Shown: piece after piece, positions 22,325 to 34,983 of the stretch
Layout: every line of letters starts with the position of its first letter
Position numbering within the stretch: position 1 is the first letter of the stretch
NCBI RefSeq assembly: GCF_901709675.1
Contig: NC_051101.1
Span: forward strand, 1,118,001-1,182,000
Direction: 5' to 3'
Source of the DNA: Syngnathus acus
Lineage: Eukaryota; Chordata; Actinopteri; Syngnathiformes; Syngnathidae
Length of the DNA stretch: 64,000 nt
Position numbers and translations under genes: made by a program
The notes under the pieces: generated by a model
What the model was told of the DNA's origin: nothing
What the model saw: the letters and a program-made list of their open reading frames with translations, nothing else
Databases searched by the model: none

Positions 22325-25300
22325 TTAGCGCTCCAGTTCCTTGTAGACATCCTCTTGTCTTGACTTTAAATCCTGGAGGGCAGAAAATGGTGGGTAAAGG
22401 ATGCCAACATAAAAAGCTTTATTAACTGCACAGGAAATGCTTTAGGCAGAAGTGACAAAAGTGCTCACACTCGGTACTGTAGTACAAGTGCAGATACTTG
22501 GATTAAAAATAAGAATTAATTGTCCATTACAGAACAATACAGTCACCGCACACGTTTGCAATTCACCTATCCGTTGAGTTACTTGAGCTAGTATGCTAGA
22601 CAATACTTTTGATCACATATCTCCTGTAATAAAGGGGAATCGCCGCATTCGAAGTCCTCAACACAAAAGCATTTCTTTGTGTCCGTTGCGCCATAACTCA
22701 CCATATAGACCGACCCCTGCGGAAGAGCCTGTCGGGAAGGAGAGCAAAACAGCTTTAATGATCAACAGGAGAAATTGGAAGTAAAAGAGCAGTGCACAAA
22801 AAAATGGAGACCAAAACCAAAAATGAAAAAGAGGACAATTGACCAGGAGGGGAAAATGGTCAAGTTTCATCACCTGTCTGACATCTTCGGGATTCTCGTA
22901 GATGTTCTCGGTCTCACCCGAGTGAACGGACAGAGACTGCTCAATACCTGCAGGCAGGCAGGCACGCGCACACACACGTGTATAGGAAGAGATGGGGTCA
23001 GATTCATCGGAATCAACAGATGATGTTGCGGGACGCATCTGTCAGAGCGAAGGAATGAAAGACGGCCGCAGCCTCACCTTGACGGCAGTTGCGCTTCTGT
23101 TGCCATAGCAACACAGCCACAGTGGCAGCAACCAGGGGCACCAGAAGTAATAAGGCCAGGAGAAGGAGGTGGACGGAAGAAGAGTGCGACGAGGGCGCCA
23201 CGGCGCTCTCTGCCACAGAGAGAAAAATGAGAGAAAAACTTAAATTTCTAGGAGTCGACAAGTTGTTGCTCTGCCAATGGCCAAGGCGGCGGGTCGTGGG
23301 CCACAATTTAACTCAATATAAAAGACACCACGTCCCCACCTACCCTCCAGACACGTTACATGTATTTTCATCATTCGGCTGTCACTCATACGCGCAACGG
23401 GCGCACGGGACGATGAAGGCGCTGTCAGACATCGATCTGACACGCACAAACACACACACTTTTGGTGATGTCACCAGGAAAGAAATAAAAAACACTATCC
23501 AAGAGTTGGCATCATGGCAAACTGTAGCAACACCTCCTTTTATGACTTTCTTTCTTTGTCTTAAATTCTGCTAGCTTGATGCAAACAAATAGCATTGATG
23601 CTTTAATCCAGTGTTTCCCAACCTTTTTTCATTCACGGCACAGCTTTTCATTGGAAAAAATCTCGAGGCACACCACCAACAAAAATCTGTTAAGTGTTAC
23701 ACCAGCTTCTATATTAAAATAAGTTATATTTTAACGAAAGATGTAAAGTCCTATTCCTATATATGTATGAAGAGTCGAATAATTGAATAACATGAAATAC
23801 TAAATGTTCTTTTAATTGTATTTCTTTTTTTAAATATAAGTGAGTTTTTTTTTTAAATTGTTTTAGACAGTGTAAGGAATATACTATTGAAAGTGATTGT
23901 GATTAAAATCCAAAAGAATCAACATGACTTTGTTTACTGTTTTAGACGAGCGCTATAAATATTGTGACAATAAGAACAAAGTCACATTTAAAGACGCTCT
24001 GCTGTTCTGACAGCAGCTGAGGTGTCTCGACTTGACTGTGTATTTTATGTTGGTGAAAATTAACAATCCAGGTTCTGTGGTTTAACTGCATTCTCTGATT
24101 TCCATCGGAACACAAACGCACCACAAACGCACCACAACCGTCATAGCGTCTGTCACTGTTAGCAAAAGCACACAGCAACACACACATAAACTGAATATGT
24201 GCCGATGCAATACAATCAGACCGACGCAACATGAAAGCTCAAGATTGTCCGATTCTCCACGCATGCACGATTAGCAAGTGGCTGACCAGGCCTTGCGCGA
24301 ACTGACCAGTGGTTTGGCGATCCTGTTTACAATGCGCTCCGTAATTAATATTCAATATTTAATCAACCGATGTTTGAACAAAAGCAGTGCGGCAATACAT
24401 GCAGACTGACAATATAACTACGTATACTCACGGTCATCTATTCTTTAGCCTTGATGCAAGCAAACAGCATCGGAGCTTTAATCAACCAATATTTGAACAC
24501 AAGCAGTGTGGCAATACACGTAGACCGACAATATAACTACGTATACTCACGGGCATCTAGTCTTTAGCCTCTGCAAAAAAACAAAACAAAACAAAAACGA
24601 CTGACATTACAGCTGTTACAGAGTTGCTTGCAGTAGCTGTGAAAGTCTTCTCCGTTTTGTGTCTGCATGACGGTATTATACTGCCCCCGGGTGGCCAAGT
24701 CGAACACACCAGAAAATGCTGCAATGAAATAACACCACTGAAAGTGTCCAGTACTTTTCATTCTATTTGATTGCATTGTTACTCAATGCTTTGATGAAGT
24801 CCAATATTCAAGAGTGATATTTCCTCAATACAAGACATGGTACCAAAAAGCCACTGAAGTTGTTCTGAGAAATATTGATGACTCGTTGCACCCCTGGAAA
24901 AAAAAAATCCACCTTGTATGTAATTATGCTTATGAATGCGCAATTTATGCAGGAGGTCCGTAACCTGGCAAAAGTGCGTTCCACTCAAGCGCCTCTGACA
25001 AATTTTAGCTGTCAAAGAAAGGACCCACCAGTGCCCCCCTGGCTCTGGGCGTCGCAACCATTAACCGCCCCTCCGAGCCATTCATCATCACATGGGCTGC
25101 GCGAGCGCTAATTGATCGGAGAGTATGTGGCGAGGCGTTGCTAGTGGAAGGTGGCGCTGACCCGCGACTGTTCCCTGTGCCAGATTGAACATATGAATGA
25201 TGCTAAGTGAGTGCAGAGCGCAGCCAAGCAGAAAGGCTTTGCATCTCTCTCGCTTTACACCCTCTTCCTCACCTTTACTTTACCTCCAGCAGGATGGGGG

Positions 25301-28300
25301 GGTTAGAGCGGCGAGGTGGGTGGCACACCTAAGAAGTTCGACTTTACGCAATCTTATAATATATGGCTTCCGAGGCAAATTATGCAGACGGCTGAAAAAC
25401 AACAGCTGGGAAAGAAATTTGACATGCTGCTGAAAAAAAATGTTTCTGCAACGAGAGTAGCATTGTTTGATTTAGAGCCGAACTGCTAGGACATTTATGT
25501 TGGAAAAAAGTTTTGAGATGATTAATCTTGGCCTATTTCTTGCGTGTGCCAAAAATGTGGCTTTTGAACCAGGGTGTGCAAATTTATTCTACCTACCACA
25601 TCGAGAAGCAGATTTGGCCTTATCCTGCCAACAAACCAACAAAAACCTCCGGGGCCGATGTAATAAAACAAATTGTCGTTTTTTCATAAAAGCCGTAAAA
25701 AGGTGAGCGTTAATCCAGCTGGCATCACCAGATGCCTCCCCTCTGATAAAAACGGCTGCTCAGATGTCATGCCGCTCATGCTAACTTTTACTATGTCGCA
25801 TAAATATAGTTACGATTTTGACCAAAAAGAAAGGGTCACATTAACTGCGAGGGGAGGGGCTCTGTTTGAGTGATTTAAATCAGTGGTCCCCAACCGTTTT
25901 TGCGCCACGGACCGGTTACGTGTCAGAAATATTTTCGCGGACCGCCTTTATACAAATAAATAATACATTTATTAAATAAATAATATATTTATAATAAATA
26001 TATAAATACGATTAAATAAAATGATACGACTGGCATAAAAACAAGTATAAACGACATACAAATAAAACTCACCATTACGTTGAATTAGTGGGAGCACTGA
26101 GCTTGTTTCTCAGAAACGAGCCGGTCCCATCTAGGCGTAATTGGAGACAATGACACCCGAAGTGGTTAAGGTTTGTCTTTTAATGCAGGATGCTTGGTCT
26201 CCATGTGCCGAAGCAGTTTTGAAGGCTTCATTGCCTCGTTAGCTAGCCTGTCGCCACATATTATGCAGAGTGGGCTTGGCGAGTCAGAGTCACCTGTGGC
26301 GATACATCCATATTTTAAATAGGACTCCAGAAATGTTCTTTTAAATGCAGCTTTCCTTTTCTTAGAAGTCGTAGCCTCTTCTTCTTCCGTCTCCTCATTG
26401 GGCTTTTTTCCCTTTCCGAAGAAGCTTTCCAAACATCTCTGTTTCATGCTCATTTTTGCTAGCTTTGCGGGCTCGACTGGGGAAACGTCACGGGACGAGC
26501 GTAATGGCCTGAATTAATTGACCGTCGATAAAATATATATACTATATGTATATTTTTTTTCCCCTGTGCAACTTGGCGGCCCGGTACCAAGTGACCCATG
26601 GACCGGTACCGGTCCGCGGCCCGGTGGTTGGGGACCACTGATTTAGATCACCTGACAACTTCGCTAAAGATGAACACACCTGATGATTTTGGTGCACATC
26701 TAGATCAAGGTCAAAGAGTTAATAGCAGAAACTCTTAAATCTCTTACGTTTGACTTGCGCGCTGTAAACATGTTTTTGTACTTCTCCACATTTTCTCAGG
26801 TGGTTACCTTGTGGCTTGACGCTGTGCACGGCGCTGATGGTCTGGCCGTTTTTGAGCTGTAAGGTGCACGTGTAGTTGCCGGCCGTGTCTGAGGTGATGG
26901 GTAAGAGCAGAACGGTGGAGATGTTGCAGAGGAAAGATGGGCCCCTGCCTTTCCTCATGGCCAGCCGCTGACTCTTATTTTGGTACTCCCACTTGGCCTC
27001 TTGGACTTGGGAAACTCCGCTGAACAGGCACTCTAGCTGTAGCTTGGAACCCAAACGTCGGCCCATCACTGCACAGAAACCAAGTTTGTGAGGGCGCACT
27101 CCTCTCTCAGTGCGGCAATAATATTAGTTGTTTGTTGAAGAGGATAAAGAATTTATGAGGGTTATATCGCAAGTTGGGTCACTCTTTTCTCAAGGCACAT
27201 CGCTGTTATTTGTTTGACACGGCGGCTGACCGAATGGACGGATAAACAAACGGCTAGAAATAGGGAGACGAAATGAGTCGGCGAGCACGTCAGACGAGGA
27301 GGTGAGACAAAGGAGCGAGGCGGGATGAGAAAGTGACTTAATGGCTGGCGTGATTGTGGAAAAGGCCAAGGACGGATGAGGAGTGATGGGCTACAGGGGC
27401 GGCCACGTAAGATGGGAACCAAAAAAAACACCTCAGAGCCCCATCCACGGAGAGGTCACAATAATATATATTCATTAAAGTGATTTGCTGCTAATGCTTC
27501 ACTTGACTGTGACTGATGCTTAGTGTCTCATCAAAGCGAAATAAGAATCTATCTGGGCGTAATCAAGCTCCCCGGAGTCCCCCGCCCCCCTGTACCACCC
27601 ATGGCGTCATATGAAAACACAGACATTTAAGCATTGATTAGTGTGATTAGCACAGGCCACCTTCAGTCTCCGTGGGAGAACGGCAGGTATAATCATACAT
27701 AATGATACACATAATGAGGTGGGGTAAAAATATATGCATCACATGACTGCTGTATGGGAGCAGGGGCGGGTTGGGGGGGCGCAAACATGTGACAGTGACC
27801 GATTGGCTCGTCATATCTGGGCAGCTGTGATGGATGCCGCCGGGGACTGTGATTAGTAAACTCTTCCAAGGCTGCCATCACCGCGACGGGACGTATGCCT
27901 TTGCTTTTTCTCTTTACGCTATTGTGTCTGTGTGGCTCTTGTAAGGCGTAAAATAAGCCCACAATGGTGGAATTCTAAAGATAAGGGCCACCTCAAATAG
28001 AACAACAATTCTGGAAGATTTGAGATTATATTAACATTCAGTTTGAGAATCGGAGTGGTGTGGGTTTTTTTTCTCTTTCAACTTAATTTTTGTGTGATGA
28101 TTAGCAAGCTGCTTGTCTCTGAAATTGGAGGGGGGAAAGAGCCTGTATGGTGTCTCCGTCAAAAGCAAGCATATCACGTAAAACTTGTCATATCATGAGG
28201 AGCGTTTCCACAGAATGAAAAATGAACAATTTCTGCTTTTGATTCACTTTTGTTGTGGCTACGCACTCGCTCGAAACAGCTGCAGCGGATGTGCCAGAAT

Positions 28301-31300
28301 TACAACAATGTTGCCGGGCAACCGCTCAAATTGCGACGAAGTGCAGTGCTTAACGCGACAATCATCATTTGGCCTTAAAAAACACAAAACACTCAAAACT
28401 CCATATGATGGCACACTGCGGCCCGCTCCTTTCTGACTGTTGTCGGTGCAATGCCATGTAACGCCACGGGGAAACGTCACAACGGGCCAACCAATAGCAT
28501 CGCTGTATTGGAGCGCTTGAAGTGATGGCTATTTGATCTCAAACGTGCGCAGCAACACGCATAGACTGACAACATGACAATACTCACAGGCATATATTTC
28601 GGTCGGTCCTGTTTGACCTTTTCACGTCAGCTTGGATAGGACGTGGGAACCTGTGACCTCACGACTCGTCCCAAGTCATTCTATTGTGTGTACATTTTGC
28701 CATAGTTTCTGTTCACGTGTCTGTGTGCTCGCCCCTCCCGTCCTGTGTGCCCATGATCAGTGTAATCACCCTCACTTGCCTCTCGTTGCATGTCTCGTAT
28801 TTAAGTCCTGTCTGCGTGTCACTCCCTGTCGGATCGTTCTTGTCTCTTGTCTCTTGTCTCTTGTCCCACGTCTTTGTCTGTCAGTTCTATTTCTGTTAGC
28901 CAGTCTGTCGGTCAGTCCCGTTATTGCTTTGTTAGGTCGTTATGTTAGTTTGTCCGTTGTCTGTTCCCCTTCATTCTCCCTTCCAACTCCCTTTTCCTTC
29001 AATAAACCCTGGTCCAAGCTGCATTTGGTCGCCCTGCTCCAATCATTCCCGACAGAAGACACCGACCATCACAGCGACCAGCACTTGGACCAAAGCTCTG
29101 CCATCAGCTCCCGTCCGCGACGCCGGACCCACGAGTGCCATCCGGACCCAACTCGGCGCCGTCGGATCTGCGGCCGTCGCTGGACTGCGTCCCAGCGGTG
29201 CTGGACCCGTGGCTACCGTCGGAGTGCGTCCCAGCGCCATTGGACTCACGGCCGCCATCGGGCCCCGCCCCGGCATCGCCGGACCAGGATCATCACCCGA
29301 CCCCTGCTCCCACGGCTGCAACACGTGGGGACTCCTGCCGTTGTGCACAGCTCCGTCTCCCGAATGCCGTGGATTGCGGCTCTGACTCCCCGAATGCCGC
29401 CGATTGCGGCTCTGACTCCCCGAATGCCGCCGTTTGCGGCTCTGACTCCCCGAATGCCGCTGATTGCGGTTTTGTTCCAGAGTTTCCGCCAAGGGCGGTT
29501 CTGTTTGCGAGTTTCCGTCGAGGGCAATTCTGTTCCCGGGTTTCCGCCGATTGTGGTTCTGTTCCCGAGTTTCCGCCGATTGCGGTTCGGTTTCCGAGTT
29601 TCCACTGATTGGGGTTGTGTTCCCGAGTTTCTGCCGAGCGCAGTTCTGTTTCCCCATTTGCCGCTGTGCGTGGTTTAGACTCTGTTGCTGCCACCTTGGA
29701 CTTTCCCATAGACCCGTCGGGTGTCGTTGGAACTGGTGCGCCTCCGCTAACCCCCCCCCACGCGCAAACACCGTGTGGGGGTTGGCTTTGGGACGTCTAG
29801 AGCCGTCCCTTGAGGGGGGGGGGGGGTACTGTCACGTGCCGTGCCAGAGACGCTCGGCCGGCAACTTCCCTCAGCCACACACCTTCATTACCATAATGTC
29901 TGTCACCTTCTTCCTCTTGTTACCTTGTGTATTTAAACCTTGCCCGTATGTTTCTCCCTGTCGGTGTCTACTGTTGTCTCCTGTCTGTCTGCGCCTAGTG
30001 TTCCTGTCCTGCTCGTCTATATTCCCCTGGTCTTGTCTGGAGGCTGACGGTCAGAATCTGTTCCGTGTCCGAGTGGACTTCTGTCTGTTTGTTTGCTGGC
30101 CGTGAGTCTCTATCCCGTCTGTGTCTTCGTTTCCCCACCTACCTCCCTTCCAACTCCAACTTCAATAAACCCTGAGTCAAGCTGCATTCGGTCGCCCTGC
30201 TCCAATCATTCCCGACACTTAGGACAAGTGTGATACAAAATGCACCTTTGGTTTAATGTTGACGTGTCTTTTTTATTGGAGAAGAAAATATCAAAGAGTT
30301 GGGAGTGTAACAACGACTTGACATATCGCATATGAAGTTAGATGTCTGCCTCTAAAGCTGACTAAATCCTCTCATCTAACTCTCAACGGGGACGTAATGA
30401 GATGCTTTTTCTTCCAAAATGTCAGAGCATTCCACTGAACAAGCTTTGGACAAGTAGCAAACAACAGGGGAAAAAACATGATGAAACGGGGCTGCTCGAA
30501 ACATAATGAACACACACGAGCTTTCATTTGGGGCCAGCCTTCCCGGCGCAGCGCGGAAATGAATCATGAGATGCGGCCTTCGCACTCATTGGACCTCCCC
30601 CCAGCCAAGCGGGGTATTCGGACCTTCGCACCACCGCCGCTTCCATAAATCATCATCCTCCACTTTTGAAAGAATGATGCCGATCAGCTCGCTGCGGTGG
30701 CCTGACAAATTGTTCCAAAGCATTCAGAGAGATTGTTTTCTGTTCATTTCTACTAGTTGTTGACTACATTAGTATTTAAGACGTTAAATGGAAACAAAGT
30801 CATATTTCTTTTCCTGGATACAAAGCACCTCTGCACAATGTCAGTAGCATCCTTAATTTATATACTTTACCTTTTAACACGCTCAGCAAGGTCCTCTGGC
30901 TGAAAATATGGTCGTTGACAAGCACTTCACAGACGTAACGGCCGCCGTCTCTGAGGCCCGGCGTGCGGACAAAAGAGAAGCTCCCGCCGTCGGCGTTGTA
31001 GGGCGAGTCGGCCAGCTGGAGCTTGTGGCTTTCTTCCATGTTCAGCGTGGTGCCCCTCCAGCGATCGTGTTGGTACACCAGCTTGCTCTCGTTCGAATTG
31101 GGGCCTTGCCAGTAGAGGGAGACGCAGTCCCCTTGCACGTTGGGACAGGTCAGGGGGAAGGACGTCCTGGCTTGAGTGACGGTGAAGACGGGTGGGCCTG
31201 CAGGGGTGACAATAGCAGAAGAGTGCAATGGCCTTGCATCATCCTTTTAGTCTTCTTTTGGATCTCATTGTTGGAACGGAATCACTTTAAAACGGTGATC

Positions 31301-34090
31301 CCCAACCTTTTTTGCGCCACGGACCGGTTACGTGTCAGAAACATTTTCGCGGACCGGCCTTTATATAAATAAATAATACATTTATATAACTAGATAATAC
31401 ATTTATATAAATAAATAATACATTTATAATAAATATATGAATACGATGAAACAAAATGATACGACTGGCATAAAAACAAGTATAAACGACATTAAAATAA
31501 AACTCACCATTACATTGAATTAGTGGGAGCACTGAGCTTGTTTCTCAGAAACGAGCCGGTCCCATCTAGGCGTAATCGGAGACAATGACACCCGAAGTGG
31601 TTAAGGTTTGTCTTTTAATGCAGGATGCTTGGTCTCCATGTGCCGAAGCAGTTTTGAGGGCTTCATTGCCTCGTTAGCTAGCCTGTCGCCACATATTATG
31701 CAGAGTGGGCTTGGCACGTCGTAGTCTTTTAAATGCAGCTTTCCTTTTCTTAGAAGTCGTAGCCTCTTCTTCTTCCGTCTCCTCATTGGGCTTTTTTCTC
31801 TTTCCGAAGAAGCTTTCCAAACATCTCTGTTTCTTGCTCATTTTTGCTTGCTTCGCGGGCTCGACTGGGGAAACATGTCAAGTGACCGGGACGAGCGTCT
31901 TGACCTGAATTAATTGATCGTCGACTAAAACGTTTTTTTTTTTTTTTTCTGTGTGGCTTGGCGGCCCGGTACCAAGTGACCCACGGACCGGTACCGGTCC
32001 GCGGCCCGGTGGTTGGGGACCACTGCTTTAAAAGACAATGCTGAATTCCATTCTAATCAAGTGAACCTCAGTTGAACCTGAAGAACTCGCAATCTAAGAG
32101 TCACACTACTAAAGGCGGCCAAGTTAGCATTAGCTTAGCATTATAAAGAGTGTACTATCTGCCTATTCGTATGCACAGCTGTTGCTTACCAAAACCGGTT
32201 GGAACATCGTATCTTTCAAACAGGATTTTTTTTTTTTTTGTCAAACCCTCTCTGGAATCTACTTGCAAACGACTTGGAAAAAGGCAGCGCGCAAACATTT
32301 TTAGCCATAAAAAAAAGTACTTCAATTTAATAAAAAAAAAACCAAAAAAAAAAACCAACTCATCTCTGATCCCTCCCCCGAATTAAATCGAGGTGCCACT
32401 GCATTAAAAATTCAAACAGTGGAACAAGGTTCCGTAACTAATTGTGTTCGACCTTGGAGGTTCCCGGAGGAAGACGAAGCACAGATGGGAGCACAGATGG
32501 GCTAAAACATCCACGCCACAATAGAGTTGAAGTCTTGTTGCGTTCTGCTCCGTCTGATTAGCCAAATGCTGACACTAGACTTCCTGCAGGCGTCACTCAC
32601 CATGTTGCACCCTGGTGTAGGAGGCCTTGCTGACAGCTGCGCAGAGAGACAGAACAAAAAGGCCAAAGAATACATCAGACATGTGAGCGGCAGACCTTTC
32701 TGTCGAGATCTACGGCTCAGCTTGGAATCTTGAAATCGCTCCATAAAAGAAATACACCCAAGAGCGGTATAGCCCAGACAAGGCTTCAATCAATAACAGG
32801 CTTTCGGGTTCACTTGTCACATTTGGCTTCTCCCCTCACCGTCGACGGTGATGCTCACGGGAAAGGTGAAGGCGGTGTCGTTGGCGCTCCTCGCTGGGTG
32901 AACCGTGCACCCGTAGGTGCCAGCGTCGTCGAGCGTGACTCGGGGGACTTTGGTCACAAATCCGGCGATGGGCTTGAGCATTGTCTTTAAGGAGCTGCCG
33001 GCTGGGGAATGCCAGGAGATCCGCTCACAGGCCGACTTTGGAGTGACTTTGGCGATCAGGCGCAGATTGCTATTCCAAGGGACGGGCGAGGGGGGGTTGC
33101 TGCTTACTGCAGGGAGCAAGCCACACTTGTTTTGCCAACTTTCTCACCTTGGAGCCAATCCGGCTTCAAAATCTAGACAGAAAATGTAACATCCATCCCT
33201 CTGCATCGCTACGCTACTTGTGAGATGTCTGTCATTGGAGCAGTAACATACAGTTTAACAGGAAAATAGTGAAAGGTAACTAAACTACTGAGCTCTTATC
33301 AAGTGACGCACAGTTGGTGGGAACCACTTTTTATTCCGCTTGGGTGCGTGCATGCGTGATGCGCAAGCTCAGACAGTCACTCAGTTTGGCTCTGTACAAG
33401 TTGATTACGGCGGCGTGTTAGAAGGAGTTACTATGTGCGCAGCAGCTATTTGCGTCCCAAACATCCAAGACCCAAAATTGGGGAAAAGTGGCAAGGACTT
33501 GTGGCAACACGAAAGCACAACTAAATAAGCACAAAAGAATAGAAGAATATATTGTCCTACCAGTGATGATGGCTAAAAGGATGATCTTCTCCTTGATGGT
33601 CTCGCCTCGCTGTTCGACCAAGCACATGTAGAGGCCGGCGTCCCGCATGGCAGGTTGAAGGAGCAGCGAGAAATTGCCCGTGAGTGCAAAGTTGGGGTCA
33701 GCCAGGCGCGTAGAAGGCTTGGAGGCGCCGCCAGAGAACTCGTCGCGCTCGCTGGCCGAGAGCAGCAGTTTCCACTCGTCTGCACCGAGGGGCTTGGCCA
33801 TCCAGTTGATGTTCACGACGGGCCTCACTTGTGTATGGATGCACTCCAAGATGGTGGCTCGCTGCTCCCTTTCCACCACAATTTCATCCCAGTCGCCATC
33901 GGGGCCTGCAAACAGCCGGCGCCGGCTCGTGAAAGTGCACGATTACTCCCAGCCGCAGACACGGGCTGACGGCCAACGTCGCAACATGTGGACAATTTCT
34001 CGGGAAAGCTTGACTACCTGTGGCGTCGGCAAGGTAGCGACGCTCTAAAATGGCGACGAGCAGAAGATTGGTGATGAAAAAACACGCCAT
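22325..34090 (-). CDS. G6F-like immunoglobulin-superfamily receptor, complete, 10 exons, 529 residues
   Basis: Predicted type I receptor resembling LY6G6F/fish G6F-like. Exons: 34090-34018 (signal peptide MACFFITNLLLVAIL), 33905-33561, 33106-32840, 32636-32601, 31197-30871, 27068-26808 (one Ig-like domain in each of the four large exons, with Cys, Trp and DxGxYxC marks), 23209-23078 (stalk, leucine-rich membrane span without charged residues, QQKR stop-transfer), 22947-22874, 22728-22702, 22372-22325 (tail). Total 1590 nt. Exon 32636-32601 is a 12-residue linker between Ig 2 and Ig 3. Several N-glycosylation sequons are present. The tail carries YENP, the type of site by which LY6G6F binds Grb2, then YMDL and YKEL seven residues apart, fitting an ITAM. 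Position next to abhd16a supports the assignment; MPIG6B-type is the alternative. Confidence 0.85.
23606..24572. mobile_element. Diverged hAT-like repeat with a tandem duplication at its right end
   Basis: Starts cagtgtttcccaaccttttt, a typical hAT-type fish terminus; I cannot place the other terminus. Near the right end a block of about 95 bp (24358-24452) is repeated at 24477-24571 (marks tgacaatataactacgtata, ctttagcct). It lies in G6F-like intron 6. Confidence 0.45.
24573..25872. other. G6F-like intron 6, no recognised content
   Basis: Unique-looking sequence with no coding similarity and no terminal repeats. Open frames here are short and uncorroborated. Confidence 0.4.
25881..26640 (-). 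mobile_element. ZBED-type hAT element, copy 1, G6F-like intron 6
   Basis: Ends cagtggtccccaacc and ggttggggaccactg, flanked by atttaaat and atttagat (8 bp, one mismatch). Minus strand 26453-26166 encodes 95 residues with a ZBED finger (CIICGDRLANEAMKPSKL, then RHMETKH). No catalytic domain, so non-autonomous. Confidence 0.88.
27069..28650. other. G6F-like intron 5, left part
   Basis: No exon, RNA gene or clear element seen. A homopurine-biased patch around 27230-27400 gives an open frame on the minus strand that has no supporting similarity. Confidence 0.4.
28651..30217 (+). mobile_element. Non-autonomous LTR retrotransposon, G6F-like intron 5
   Basis: Two related LTRs, 28651-29054 and 29830-30217, start TGT and end CCCGACA; each has a tatttaa box and an AATAAA before the shared end gtcgccctgctccaatcatt. 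A G-rich polypurine run sits immediately before the 3' LTR. The 775-bp interior has no gag or pol; it holds two tandem-repeat blocks (unit around gaatgccgccgattgcggct; then tttccgccga units). The two LTRs are quite different internally and I find no flanking duplication. Confidence 0.72.
29370..29640. repeat. Two minisatellite blocks inside the LTR element
   Basis: Four copies of a 30-bp unit (ctccccgaatgccgccgatt type) are followed by about six copies of a unit of roughly 35 bp built on gttccgagtttccgccga. Both blocks keep a reading frame open by chance, producing long but unlikely proteins on both strands. Confidence 0.8.
31293..32025 (-). mobile_element. ZBED-type hAT element, copy 2, G6F-like intron 4
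   Basis: Same family as the element at 25881. Duplication ctttaaaa at 31285-31292 and 32026-32033. The ZBED fragment (31786-31601) lacks an internal stretch present in copy 1 but keeps the finger. The left terminus has drifted (cggtgatccccaacc). Confidence 0.88.
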
Positions 34091-34983
34091 TGCATGTTTG
34101 AAGCAAAGAAAAGCATCAGTGGATGAAATTAGCATTTTTGGAAGAGGGGGGCGTCTTGCCACCAGACAGGATACACGTAGCACACCCTCTGACAGGAAAC
34201 GCTGTGCGAGAGCCTGATAGACATAACTTGGTGCTTGGGCAAAGGAGGAGTGAACTTTTTTTTTTTACTGACGGAAATTCAATTGGTTTAAATGCTCCCA
34301 TTTGGGATGCATGTTTTGCAATGTTTCGAATCTTGCATTTAAATTTCACAATTCAGTTCATAGTAAGTACAACAAGAACACATTGAATGACTTGATTTGA
34401 AATGAAATATCAGATTATCATTTGAGGAACGCGTCTTACAATAAATGTGTCTTCTTTTTGGGAAATGAAGAACATGAAAAGTGCAACACTGAACAGTTAC
34501 ATTCATACACAGTACTGTATTAGATCATAGTATTTTGGCAGAATACATTTCTCAGTGCAAAAACGCTGCTTTTGAATGGTAAAAATGATTCTTGTTTTGC
34601 TTCTGAGATCTGTTCGGGCCTATTCTAGGGGGATTCTGGACTGTGGACCCCCATCATGAAAAATCCGCCCAAAAGGTAAACATAACAAGAATACTAAATA
34701 GTTTGATTTTGGCGTGTTTAATAAAGTGGGATGATGTCAAAGCGGCAATTGCATCCTTTGATTTTTCCGTGTTGAAGAAAAAACTTTGGACACACCTGCC
34801 CTGCGTTTTAACATGCAGTGCTCATCATCCTTTTACACTTGTGTTTGGGAAATTCCTACTAAAACGACTCACCACTGCGTGAAAATCGGAACATAAAAGG
34901 CGGGAATTGAGAGAGATGAAATGAGAGAGTTTTGGGTGAGCGTGGGTGCACACCAAGTTGTCACCAACCCCCGGGCGACAAGA
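34091..34983. other. Upstream flank of the G6F-like gene
   Basis: A/T-rich flank with no repeat termini and no clear TATA box near the presumed start. The transcription start cannot be placed. Confidence 0.35.

Noticed and set aside
28632-29678. Long plus-strand frame of 348 residues
   Set aside because: It runs through an LTR and two tandem-repeat blocks, is rich in Arg and Pro from repeat translation, and matches nothing known.
29056-29829. gag-pol genes between the LTRs
   Set aside because: The interior is only 775 bp and mostly tandem repeats; no protease, polymerase or integrase motif is seen.
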